Below, piece after piece: positions 47,212 to 55,346 of a stretch of 64,000 nucleotides of DNA; the first letter of the stretch is position 1; the number at the start of each line of letters is the position of its first letter. Below the pieces are notes generated by a model. It had not been told where the DNA came from, did not search any database, and worked only from the letters and a program-made list of their open reading frames with translations. Origin of the DNA: a candidate division Zixibacteria bacterium SM23_81 (GTDB lineage: Bacteria > SM23-81); NCBI GenBank assembly GCA_001304015.1, contig LJUY01000002.1, positions 68,299-132,298 of the forward strand, in the 5' to 3' direction. Position numbers and translations under genes: made by a program.

Positions 47212-49080
47212 TTACCGCACCACAACCATCTTCCTGGTTTTCACGAAATCCCCGGCCTTAAGCTGGTAGAGATAGATCCCGGCAGACACCCGCTCTCCCC
47301 GAGCGTTGGTGCAATCCCACCCCCCCATCTTCCAGTCAGGGCCATCATGATGTCCCGGCTCTAGATATCCCTCGTACTTGTGCACTACTTGACCGTCTAT
47401 GGTGAAAATCCGGAAGGAGACTTGTCCCCCCGCGGCTACGTAAAAGGGAATGACCGTACGATCACCGACCACTGGATTGGGATAATTCTGGCCCAACCAG
47501 GTGACCGTCTGACTGGGCTCGGTGAGGCTGGAATCCGGCACTCCTCGATAGGCATATTGCAGGCCGCTCCCCGAGAGGGCAAAAGGGGTGATCACCAAGG
47601 TCACCTCTCCATATTGGCTCCAGTTGAGCATCTGACCTGATCCACGCCCCAAGACATTCAAGGAGATCCCGACGATCTCATGAGGAGGTCCGATGCCCAA
47701 CAGGGCGGCCTTCCATGAAACCTGTGGTTGACCTTCCAGCTCTATTCTCAGGCCACCCGGGGTGTCCTGGGTCACAAAGCGAGCATAGCTGGCGCCCAAA
47801 GGCTCAGGAGGATAGGAGACAGAGTCCACCACCACGGGATAATTCGAGTGCACATTGTCGGTATAAACGGCGACCTGAGGATATCGATTCCCCTCGGGAT
47901 AAAAAAGGTTCGTATCCGCGCGAGAGCCGGTGAAATAGTTCCAAATGGCAAATTCGTTATGCGCTGAGGCCAGAGTCATACCGCGACTGTCTAGAACCTC
48001 CCCCATGGCGTCCAGTGCCGTCTTTTGAACGCACCCCTCCCAGATTTCTCTCATTATGCGTCGGCCAAATCTTTTGGCCAAATAGTGGGCCCACACGCAA
48101 CTGCTGTACTCGTGGATCCCGTCAAATGTGACCAGTGAAAGCTCAGGACAGTTGAAAAGGGCGGAAGATCCAGAAGCGAGATAATAATAATAGTCGTTAA
48201 CCGCATCGTAGACCACGTCCTCCATCCAGGTGGAGGAGATTTCCATGAAAAAGCGCTCCTCCCGGGTGTCGTAAGCGAACTGAACGGCGTGAAAGAACTC
48301 ATGGGCCGCGGTGACCATCAATCCGGCGTTCCCAGGAGTCGGATAAATGGAGCTGGAGTAATCGTTGTCCACCACCAAGTAGCTCGTGGTGGCCAGCGGG
48401 TGACCCTCAGGAACGACATACTCGCTCTGGGTATATCCGTAAACCCAGTGGTTGTCAAGGTCTTCAACATAGACGTCGTATCGGGAATCCCCTCCATAGT
48501 CCTCATCCCCATACCAGGGCCCGTCAGCGGGAGGCTGCCTGTAGCCTAGAGAATCCACCTCCACCTCCCATACATGGTCGAAGACCTGGGCACAGAGATG
48601 GATCCAGTCGGGGATTGTGTCGCCGTGGGTATATACGGGTACTGGACTGTCGCGGGTGGAAGTGACGTACCAGATGCGGAAGTGACCGCCCGGGCTATCG
48701 TAGTAGACCGCCGGGACGAGATAGGAATGGCCGTAAGGAAAGGGTTCCTGACCAGGTTCGGTGGGCCGCAGCAAGTAAGGAGCGAGCATCGCCTTTGCCC
48801 GCGGACTTAAACTATCCCAGTGAGTTCGAACCTCCAGTAACAATGGGGTCAGCGATTTGAGGAATCTTCGGGGTTGGCTTTGAAATCTGGGGGGAAGCCG
48901 TTGCGGATCTAAAACCGCCCAGACCCGATACACCAGGGAGGTTTCAGCGTCCAGTTCCCCCCGTAGATGGGCCTGGGTAATCACATCAAGGGAGCTCAGC
49001 TCTCCGACATTGGCTTCTGGCTCCATGGCAGAGGTATAAAAAAGGGCTAGAACAAAAGCAAACACAAAGAAATTCCGCAA
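47212..49080 (-). CDS. Secreted metalloprotease with FlgD-like C-terminal sorting domain
   Basis: About 622 residues from the TTG at 49080 (GAGG upstream), which gives a clean signal peptide RNFFVFAFVLALFYTSA; the frame extends to a TTG at 49134 inside the PHP gene. A zinc-protease motif HEFFHAVQFAY lies near residue 260, like the MXAN_6640-type predicted metalloproteases. The last about 90 residues are a FlgD-Ig-like module (QNYPNPVVGDRTVIPFYV; SAGIYLYQLKAGDFVKTRKM) as used for C-terminal sorting or anchoring in FCB bacteria. No sorting machinery is nearby. A strong terminator follows. Confidence 0.85.
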   Translation of the reverse strand: MRNFFVFAFVLALFYTSAMEPEANVGELSSLDVITQAHLRGELDAETSLVYRVWAVLDPQRLPPRFQSQPRRFLKSLTPLLLEVRTHWDSLSPRAKAMLAPYLLRPTEPGQEPFPYGHSYLVPAVYYDSPGGHFRIWYVTSTRDSPVPVYTHGDTIPDWIHLCAQVFDHVWEVEVDSLGYRQPPADGPWYGDEDYGGDSRYDVYVEDLDNHWVYGYTQSEYVVPEGHPLATTSYLVVDNDYSSSIYPTPGNAGLMVTAAHEFFHAVQFAYDTREERFFMEISSTWMEDVVYDAVNDYYYYLASGSSALFNCPELSLVTFDGIHEYSSCVWAHYLAKRFGRRIMREIWEGCVQKTALDAMGEVLDSRGMTLASAHNEFAIWNYFTGSRADTNLFYPEGNRYPQVAVYTDNVHSNYPVVVDSVSYPPEPLGASYARFVTQDTPGGLRIELEGQPQVSWKAALLGIGPPHEIVGISLNVLGRGSGQMLNWSQYGEVTLVITPFALSGSGLQYAYRGVPDSSLTEPSQTVTWLGQNYPNPVVGDRTVIPFYVAAGGQVSFRIFTIDGQVVHKYEGYLEPGHHDGPDWKMGGWDCTNARGERVSAGIYLYQLKAGDFVKTRKMVVVR

Positions 49081-49112
49081 CCTCTTCCGAGCCTCTATCT
49101 TTTGGAGGTATC

Positions 49113-49955
49113 TTACGATCCCGACTGTAGCCAACGTTTACGCTTTTTCAAAGCAGTGACGCAGTGATATGGCACGGACAGTTTGCCCAGCATGGTCTCT
49201 TGACCAAATCGGGTTCCATGGCAATCTGAGCCACCGGTGACCAAGAGACCATAACAATTGGCCAGACGAAGGTAATGGCGCCTGGCCTCAGTATCGTGCC
49301 TGACATGATAGGCCTCCAGCCCATCCAGCCCTAATTCCACCAGAAACGGAATGAGATCGTCCCTTCCCAGGACTGCTGGATGCGCCAGCACGGCCACTCC
49401 CTGAACGGAATGGATGAGCTCGATGGCCTCCTGAGCCGTCAAACCTATCTTAGGAACGTATGCAGGAGCGTGATAGCCCAAATAGCGAGCGAAGGCCTCA
49501 CGATAGCTACCCACATATTCCTCGCGAACCAGGGCATCGGCCACGTGAGGGCGCCCCAACGGAGCCTCCCCGGCAATGGCCATCACCGTTTCCATCTGGA
49601 GATCGACCCCCAGTTGGTTGAGCTTATCGACGATCTTCTGCCCTCGATGATATCTGGCCCGCTGAAAACGCCGGATTTCTCTCAGCAGAGTTGGCGCGCG
49701 GTAATTCACCAGATACCCCAGCAGATGGACATCTGCACCGTCGTCGTCGACGCTCAGCTCCACCCCAGGGATAATCTCCAGCCCACTGCCCCTCGCAGCG
49801 CAAATGGCGTGATCTATAGCCGCAACGCTATCGTGGTCGGTGATGGCAATGGCCAACAATCCCCGATCGAGAGCTCGCTGAACGACCTCGTGAGCACTCT
49901 GTTGCCCATCCGATGCCGCGGTATGAATGTGAAGGTCAACTCTCTTTTTAGTCAT
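49113..49955 (-). CDS. PHP-domain phosphoesterase (RNase AM/TrpH-like)
   Basis: 280 residues. Metal sites are VDLHIHTAASDGQQS, ITDHDSVA, the PGVELS glutamate, GVAVLAHPAVL and the closing GGSDCHG. The family includes the 3',5'-nucleotide bisphosphate phosphatase and 5'-3' exonuclease RNase AM (YciV/TrpH). It probably clears pAp or RNA ends in the cytoplasm. It is followed within about 30 bp by the metalloprotease gene. No promoter assigned. Confidence 0.9.
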   Translation of the reverse strand: MTKKRVDLHIHTAASDGQQSAHEVVQRALDRGLLAIAITDHDSVAAIDHAICAARGSGLEIIPGVELSVDDDGADVHLLGYLVNYRAPTLLREIRRFQRARYHRGQKIVDKLNQLGVDLQMETVMAIAGEAPLGRPHVADALVREEYVGSYREAFARYLGYHAPAYVPKIGLTAQEAIELIHSVQGVAVLAHPAVLGRDDLIPFLVELGLDGLEAYHVRHDTEARRHYLRLANCYGLLVTGGSDCHGTRFGQETMLGKLSVPYHCVTALKKRKRWLQSGS

Positions 49956-50066
49956 GTGGCGCGTTTAGTCCCGCCCCGGTGTTTTTTGTTCCACTTATAT
50001 CTATGAAATTACTGTGTTAAAATTTATGGGTCGCAGGCATACCAAGACCAGCAAAACATCTCTCGC

Positions 50067-50720
50067 TCAAACAACCTCCTGGGTGCCGACCATAATTTTG
50101 CCCTTCGCAAAAGCCGCACAAAAGGCCTCCACTATTTGAGGATCGAACTGGGTCCCAGCTTCCTCTCGCAACTCTTGGAGGGCCTCCTGGGGCGATAAGG
50201 CCTTTCGATACGGCCGATTTGAGGACATCGCATCGAAAGAATCGGCCACCGTAAGAATTCGAGCCTCCAGGGGAATTTGGTCTCCCCCAAGACCATCTGG
50301 ATAGCCTCTGGCATCATAACGCTCGTGATGGTGCCGGATGACGGGAATGATATCGGCCAGCTGTTCTACCGACTCCAGAATACGAACACCCAGGAGGGGA
50401 TGAAGTCTGATGGCCGCCATCTCCAACTCGCCTAAGGGTGCTGGCTTGCTTAAAATGAATGCCTCTACGCCGATCTTGCCTATGTCGTGCAGCAGAGCGG
50501 CAATCTCCAGGCGTTCCAACCTGTGGGGCGAAAATCCCAGCTCGACACCAATGGCCAAGGCGTACTGACACACTTTCACGGAGTGACCTCGGGTATGAGG
50601 ATCCCGAGCGTCAATGGTTTGAGAAAGAGCATGCAGGAGACCTATGAATTGCTCCTGTAGATCTTTCACTTTCTTTTGGAGCCGGGCCTGATTGTTCTCA
50701 GCTCGCGTATGGCTCTTCAT
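50067..50720 (-). CDS. HD-GYP-domain protein, probable c-di-GMP phosphodiesterase
   Basis: 217 residues. A short coiled coil (about 8-30) leads into an HD-GYP domain: TRGHSVKVCQYALAIG, the HD pair in ALLHDIGKIG, HHHERYDARGYPDGL holding the GYP motif, and VADSFDAMSSNRPYRK. All expected metal residues are present, so activity as a c-di-GMP phosphodiesterase is likely. There is no sensor domain. Its transcript begins with a c-di-GMP-I riboswitch and overlapping terminator, which points to feedback by its own substrate. Confidence 0.92.
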   Translation of the reverse strand: MKSHTRAENNQARLQKKVKDLQEQFIGLLHALSQTIDARDPHTRGHSVKVCQYALAIGVELGFSPHRLERLEIAALLHDIGKIGVEAFILSKPAPLGELEMAAIRLHPLLGVRILESVEQLADIIPVIRHHHERYDARGYPDGLGGDQIPLEARILTVADSFDAMSSNRPYRKALSPQEALQELREEAGTQFDPQIVEAFCAAFAKGKIMVGTQEVV

Positions 50721-50802
50721 CCTACCCCCTACTTTTTAAAATATATGCTTAACTCAAATAATCTGCAACATTTTTCTTTCAGGCAGTCCCATCACGGGGC
50801 GT

Positions 50803-50852
50803 AGAAAAGCCGGGTTGCCATAACTACCCCTTACAGACTTCGGCAACCCGGC
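50803..50852 (-). terminator. Riboswitch-controlled terminator before the HD-GYP gene
   Basis: Perfect 11-bp stem GCCGGGTTGCC/GGCAACCCGGC (50852-50842 with 50819-50809), 22-base loop, then TTTTCT. The 5' arm is the 3' strand of the aptamer, so aptamer folding and terminator are mutually exclusive. Confidence 0.88.
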
Positions 50853-50984
50853 CGTCATATCAAGTCCAAAGCAGAAGCTTGAGCGGAGCCCAGATTTCCT
50901 GAGCCGGAAGGGAACTCCTGAATTGGACTTGACTTAGACCCGTAGCTTTGTGCACTACCCTTTCAGGTAGATTACCCTGATCGG
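50841..50984 (-). promoter_or_regulatory. c-di-GMP-I (GEMM-I) riboswitch aptamer
   Basis: Minus-strand RNA shows each part of the class in order: GGGTAA (50977-50972), a hairpin CTACCT-GAAA-GGGTAG (50970-50955) with the GNRA loop, the joining CAAAGC (50950-50945), ACGGG, the tetraloop receptor TCTAAG (50938-50933) with TATGA (50859-50855), and GGCCGGGTTGCCG (50853-50841). GGTAA pairs with TTGCC, a T-G pair replacing the usual C-A contact, and the receptor C-G is replaced by T-A; these paired changes support the fold. The third stem is extended to about 70 nt. Ligand binding should block the overlapping terminator, giving an ON switch. Confidence 0.88.
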
Positions 50985-51011
50985 TCTGTGATGATCGGGA
51001 TGATCTATCCG

Positions 51012-51041
51012 ATTATGACGAATCCCTCATCTGGTATGCAA
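51012..51041 (-). promoter_or_regulatory. Candidate promoter of the riboswitch-HD-GYP transcript
   Basis: Minus strand TTGCAT (51041-51036), 18-base spacer, CATAAT (51017-51012), placing the transcript start about 20-25 bases before the aptamer. Confidence 0.55.
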
Positions 51042-51550
51042 CTAATATGCAAAAAATGTGCCTACTTAGACCTCTTCCGCAACTTAGTTGTCTAAAAATG
51101 ATGCCTTTTCAACCTTTCTCTATAAAACGTCCTGATAACCAATTGTTTAATAAGAATTTGTACATTTAACTTGATCCCCCATCTGAGATGATGATGTGCG
51201 TCATACATGAAAGCTGAACCGCTCCCAATACGCCTCATTGGGTAAGGTTTTCTTTCCATCTGACGGTATCCGCTCGAATCCACTGGGATCACCTGTTTCA
51301 TCAACATGGCCTTCATAGCCTTTGCCTCTGTTAATCGTCCGCAACTGTTTTCTATCTGGCCAAAGGCAAACCCTGCATGAAGCATGCCTTGCACTCGCAA
51401 ACGGCAGGCCAAACGTGTTGAGATTATTTAAGTACTTTCCTGAAATTAGGTTATCTTCACGGCCTGGGGGGAAAAACAGCTGCCTGAAAACCTGGGCTCA
51501 GTTTGCAATTCAATTTTGCAGATTACAGCTTTTCCAAATAAACTCTTGAT
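51042..51550. other. Region between the riboswitch promoter and the ftcD operon terminator
   Basis: A minus-strand frame of 106 codons (51092-51412) is the only sizeable one. It has several internal methionines, no clear ribosome site and no recognisable family, so I do not call it a gene. No plus-strand gene is seen. Confidence 0.4.
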
Positions 51551-51583
51551 AAAAAAGCCGAGTCAGCACATTTCTGACTCGGC
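51551..51583 (-). terminator. Intrinsic terminator of the galT-ftcD operon
   Basis: Perfect 10-bp stem GCCGAGTCAG/CTGACTCGGC (51557-51583) with a 7-base loop, followed on the minus strand by six T residues. It lies 35 bp after the cyclodeaminase stop. Confidence 0.92.
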
Positions 51584-51617
51584 GAAGTCATTGAGATATT
51601 GCCTTGGAAAACAAAGT

Positions 51618-52247
51618 TTAAGTAAGTTTATCATCAACCATTTTAATAACTGAACTGTACAATGTTATTATTCTATTAGTTATTGCAGACATACTTTCCC
51701 GCGTATCAGTCACAAAGGATTCGTCCTGAAGACCGCCCAGGTTGATTTGAACATTGAGAGCTGCTCCCCGAGCACCAGCCCTGGCCATCTCTGCGGCCAC
51801 GCCAGCGTCACTTACAGAATTCACATTGCCCTTTGCGGCAACCACCTGAGAGAGCTCCAACACTCTCGCCGAGACGGAGAGGACCTCCAGGGGAACTTCG
51901 GTGGCCCGCCGGGTAGCCTCCTGTATCGCAGAAGATCTCTCACTTCTCTGCTCCTCCGTCTCCTTGGGTAACCGAAAGGCCGCCATGACACTATTGAAGG
52001 CTTCCGTATCGCGCTCCACAAGGCCTTCAAGCCTTTGACGCAGTTGTTCCGCCTCTGATAGAATCCCTCTAAGTTCTTCGCTAACCTCGGCGTATTTAGG
52101 CTTATCAACTGTCAAGCGGCAAACCATAGCAACCAAAGCTGCGCCCAGACATCCAGAAAGGGCGGCTACGCTCCCTCCACCAGGCGCAGGGGAGCTGGAA
52201 GCCAACTCTTGAAGAAATTGATCGATTTTTAGCTCCGTCAGCATCAT
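51618..52247 (-). CDS. Cyclodeaminase/cyclohydrolase (FTCD C-terminal-like)
   Basis: 209 residues of the all-helical formiminotetrahydrofolate cyclodeaminase fold. SPAPGGGSVAALSGCLGAALVAMV and SDAGVAAEMARAGARGAALNVQIN are the conserved folate-site blocks. It releases ammonia from 5-formimino-THF to give methenyl-THF, or acts as a methenyl-THF cyclohydrolase (FchA). It overlaps ftcD by 4 bp, so here the two activities that form one protein in animals are separate genes. Confidence 0.93.
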   Translation of the reverse strand: MMLTELKIDQFLQELASSSPAPGGGSVAALSGCLGAALVAMVCRLTVDKPKYAEVSEELRGILSEAEQLRQRLEGLVERDTEAFNSVMAAFRLPKETEEQRSERSSAIQEATRRATEVPLEVLSVSARVLELSQVVAAKGNVNSVSDAGVAAEMARAGARGAALNVQINLGGLQDESFVTDTRESMSAITNRIITLYSSVIKMVDDKLT

Positions 52248-53287
52248 AAGGCTCCTATCTGAAATTCGATGACTTTCTGGTCAGGTTCAAAGGTCCCCAG
52301 CTGGCTGAGCCCGAGATAGTCAGCGGTTACCGCGACCAGCTCTCTCTCGGTCAAATCAGCTCTTTTACCCTGGGAGCTCAGGTGATACCGAGCAGCCATC
52401 AGCAGCGCCTCAAGGGGGGTTAGGCCAACGATCTCACTTCCTGTCACCTCGACGCTCAGTTTAGCCCCCTCCTTTTTGACCTCCTCAAAAGCCACGTGAG
52501 GCGGAGTCACTTTATAATTCACTAAATTGATGGACACCTGAGCGATGTCGTGTTCCTCAAGAAGAACTCCCATGGCCTTCACGGCCTTGAGGGTGCCAGG
52601 CACTCGCTTGGCTTTTCCCATCTGGTCATGGATGGTCTGGCCCTTGTCATCCTTCAAGACCCGCCCGCTTTCCCTGATATTTTGGGCAATGGTCTGAGCG
52701 ATTGCCACGTCGTTCGTGGCCAGATTCACATTATAGGCGATCAGGAATACTCGAGCGCCAGCGATGGTGCCCCCAGATTTGGCATTAAAGATCTGAGGTC
52801 CGTAGTCTGGCTTCCACTGGGGATCTCTGAGCTTCTCTGCCAATCCCTCGTACTCGCCCTTGCGCACCTTGGCCAGGTTCCGCCGTTCCGGCCTGGTGGC
52901 CGCCTCCTCGTAGAGGTAAACCGGTATACCAAGCTTTTCCCCAACCTGCTGCCCATACTGATGGGCTAGTTGCACACACTCCTCCATAGTCACCCCAGAG
53001 ACGGGAACGAAGGGAACAACATCGGTGGCCCCGAGGCGAGGATGTTCCCCCTTCTGTTTGGTCATGTCGATGAGCTGGGCGGCCCTCTGGGTTGCGGCAA
53101 AAGCTGCTTGGACCACCGCCTGGGGCTCGCCCACAAAGGTGACCACCGTCCGGTTGTAATCCCGATCCGGATCCACACCCAGCAGCTTGACCTTATCCAC
53201 AGCCGTGATCTCAGCGGCAACGGCGTCGATGATCTGGCGGTCCCTCCCCTCGCTGAAGTTAGGGACGCACTCGACGATCTTCTCCAT
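52244..53287 (-). CDS. ftcD: Glutamate formimidoyltransferase
   Basis: 347 residues. The start VECVPNFSEGRDRQII is diagnostic, with EHPRLGATDVVPFVPV (catalytic His) and LEEHDIAQVSINLVNYKVT further on. It moves the formimino group between formimino-glutamate and tetrahydrofolate, linking histidine breakdown to one-carbon metabolism. The length beyond about 300 fits the full two-subdomain form. No hut genes are present. galT lies 18 bp upstream and the cyclodeaminase overlaps downstream. Confidence 0.95.
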   Translation of the reverse strand: MEKIVECVPNFSEGRDRQIIDAVAAEITAVDKVKLLGVDPDRDYNRTVVTFVGEPQAVVQAAFAATQRAAQLIDMTKQKGEHPRLGATDVVPFVPVSGVTMEECVQLAHQYGQQVGEKLGIPVYLYEEAATRPERRNLAKVRKGEYEGLAEKLRDPQWKPDYGPQIFNAKSGGTIAGARVFLIAYNVNLATNDVAIAQTIAQNIRESGRVLKDDKGQTIHDQMGKAKRVPGTLKAVKAMGVLLEEHDIAQVSINLVNYKVTPPHVAFEEVKKEGAKLSVEVTGSEIVGLTPLEALLMAARYHLSSQGKRADLTERELVAVTADYLGLSQLGTFEPDQKVIEFQIGAL

Positions 53288-53305
53288 GGGACCTCCTTAT
53301 GAGTT

Positions 53306-54361
53306 TCAGCACTTCGTTTCGTCAATCTTCAGGGAGATTGAACGTAGGTCCTGCACGGCCTTCTCGGGGGCAATGGGATTGATGTGAAAACCACTTCCCC
53401 ATTCGAAACCTGCTGTGCGCATAATCCGGGGGATGATCTCAAAATGCCAGTGATAGTCCTGGTCGATAGTCTGCCAAGCTCCTTTTTGGGGGACGGTGTT
53501 AGGTGCATCGTGGAGCACGCAGTTATAAGGCGGATCGTTCAGCACCTGATGGAGTCGGTTGAAGATTCTCTTGAACAGTTGGGCCAAACCCTTCAGCTCG
53601 GCATCCTCAATTTGGGAAAACTGGGCTCGATGTCTTTTGGGCAGGATTAAGCATTCGTAGGGGAACCGGGAGGCATAGGGAATCAGGCACAGAAATGTCT
53701 CATTCTCATCCACGACCCGGACGCCGTCCTTGAGCTCCTGTCGGATGATGTCGCAAAAGATGCACCGGTCCTTCATCTTGAAATACTTAAGCGTGCCATG
53801 AAGCTCCTGGATTGTCCGAATGGGCACTACCGGCGTGGCGATGACCTGGGAATGGGCGTGGGAGACATGCAGGGATCCGGCCGGTTTGCCGCGATTCTTG
53901 AATATGAGCACATATTTAAGACGCTGGTCCTTCTTTAAATCCACGATCCGATTCCGATAGGTGCTCAAGATTCTCACCACTTGCTCTAAGCTCGAGTTAT
54001 GATAATCGCAGTCATGGTGAGGTGTCTCGATAATCACCTCGTGCGCCCCGATGCTGTGCATCATGTCGAAAAGACCCAAGCCCTTCCGATCCAGGTTTGC
54101 CCTGACTGACAGCCAGGGACGAATGTGAGGAATGCACCGAACGAACCAGCCGGGCGTGTTGGGATAGGTACCCTCCTTTCGGTACGCGAAAATTTCCGGA
54201 GAGGTGCGATCCTCATGGCCTTCACAAAAGGGACAGTTTTCCGTGTCGCCATCGGCACCAACAGGCTCCCATTTCGGTAGCTCCCTCTGCCCATCAACAT
54301 AAATAATAGCCCATCTGCCTGTGATGGGATCTTTCCTCAACTCAGTGATATCGGCGTTCAT
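53306..54361 (-). CDS. galT: Galactose-1-phosphate uridylyltransferase
   Basis: 351 residues of the HIT superfamily. A zinc-type CPFCEGHE occurs near residue 42 and a second CIFCD near residue 200. The catalytic motif HVSHAHSQVIATP holds the nucleophilic His and the following Gln, and the late HWHFEIIPR is the other zinc/structural block. The group is the short, archaeal-like GalT, some of which use other sugar phosphates or act as nucleotidyl or ADP-sugar phosphorylases. It overlaps the deoxyhypusine-synthase-like gene by 4 bp. galK and galE are absent. Confidence 0.92.
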   Translation of the reverse strand: MNADITELRKDPITGRWAIIYVDGQRELPKWEPVGADGDTENCPFCEGHEDRTSPEIFAYRKEGTYPNTPGWFVRCIPHIRPWLSVRANLDRKGLGLFDMMHSIGAHEVIIETPHHDCDYHNSSLEQVVRILSTYRNRIVDLKKDQRLKYVLIFKNRGKPAGSLHVSHAHSQVIATPVVPIRTIQELHGTLKYFKMKDRCIFCDIIRQELKDGVRVVDENETFLCLIPYASRFPYECLILPKRHRAQFSQIEDAELKGLAQLFKRIFNRLHQVLNDPPYNCVLHDAPNTVPQKGAWQTIDQDYHWHFEIIPRIMRTAGFEWGSGFHINPIAPEKAVQDLRSISLKIDETKC

Positions 54362-55332
54362 CTTGCCCTCTCCCCCTGCCCACCATCTTTCGTCAGCCCA
54401 AAGCGTATTGCCGTCGCCAAAAGAGGAATCATGATCTCGTGATGACCAATCATCTGCAGCCCGCGACCTCCAACCAGCTCGGGACGCTGAACGAGGTTCA
54501 TGGTGGAACGATAGTGGCGGATCATGTCGAAATCAACGGTGGTAAATCCGGTCATTTTCCCTCCAATATTCCTGACAATGGACAGCGATTTCAGAAAAAG
54601 CTCCGGTAAAAAAACGGCTGACCCAAAATTCAGAACCACACCACCTCCGCTCAACTGAGAGACACAATGGGTGAAGATCTTGAAGTCACTGTAGCTCAAT
54701 CGACCAATAGCCGCTCCGTCGGCCGATGGATGTTGATGGATCACATCGGTGCCAAGAGCCACATGGACGGTCACTGGGATGGAATGCCGGTAGCCGGTGG
54801 CCAGAATGCTGTGATCTTCGTGAGGTGGACCCAATTGGCACAACCGTTGACCCACACATTCCCCGAATCCCAGATCAACCGGAGCCTCCTTGATGGCACC
54901 GTTGATCAGGTCCGCTGTTTCAGCGGCCATGCCGAAGCTGCCGTCAACCAGGGATTCGGCCACATCCTCGGAAGTATGCCCCCACATGGCTATCTCCACG
55001 TCATGAATGGCCCCAGCACCGTTCATGGCAACGGCAGAGAACACACCTCGACGCATCAGGTCCACGATGAGGTCAGCAAGACCGCATTTGATCACATGCG
55101 CGCCCATCATAAGAATGACCGGCTTGCTTCCCTTCACAGCGGCCAGAACGAGACCTACGATCTCACAGAACTCCTTTCCTGCTAGAATATTCGGAAGAAC
55201 CTGATCCAACTTATCAAACCAGGCCTCCGGTTCCACCACCTGGGCAAAATCTTCCACATGGACCTTGCTCTTCCGGCTCTCAATAGAGGTACTCTTAACT
55301 TTACTTAAATCGATCTGTGGATGTTTCGACAT
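54358..55332 (-). CDS. Deoxyhypusine-synthase-like protein of unknown function
   Basis: 324 residues. Blocks KPVILMMGAHVIKCGLADLI, VAMNGAGAIHDVEIAMWGHT, VTVHVALGTDVIHQHP, GGGVVLNFGSAVFLPE and FTTVDFDMIRHYR form a conserved, NAD-type Rossmann-like pattern that recalls deoxyhypusine synthase (NGAGxIHDxE). Bacteria lack eIF5A, and the reactive lysine region of the true enzyme is not evident, so the reaction must differ. Related genes are widespread in anaerobes without a known role. It sits between DUF3108 and galT (4-bp overlap), suggesting a sugar or envelope function. Family assignment is by resemblance only. Confidence 0.7.
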   Translation of the reverse strand: MSKHPQIDLSKVKSTSIESRKSKVHVEDFAQVVEPEAWFDKLDQVLPNILAGKEFCEIVGLVLAAVKGSKPVILMMGAHVIKCGLADLIVDLMRRGVFSAVAMNGAGAIHDVEIAMWGHTSEDVAESLVDGSFGMAAETADLINGAIKEAPVDLGFGECVGQRLCQLGPPHEDHSILATGYRHSIPVTVHVALGTDVIHQHPSADGAAIGRLSYSDFKIFTHCVSQLSGGGVVLNFGSAVFLPELFLKSLSIVRNIGGKMTGFTTVDFDMIRHYRSTMNLVQRPELVGGRGLQMIGHHEIMIPLLATAIRFGLTKDGGQGERAR

Positions 55333-55346
55333 TCCTCATCCCACCT

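Noticed and set aside
51092-51412. Minus-strand 106-codon frame upstream of the riboswitch
   Set aside because: No clear start, no known family, and it runs into the AT-rich promoter region.
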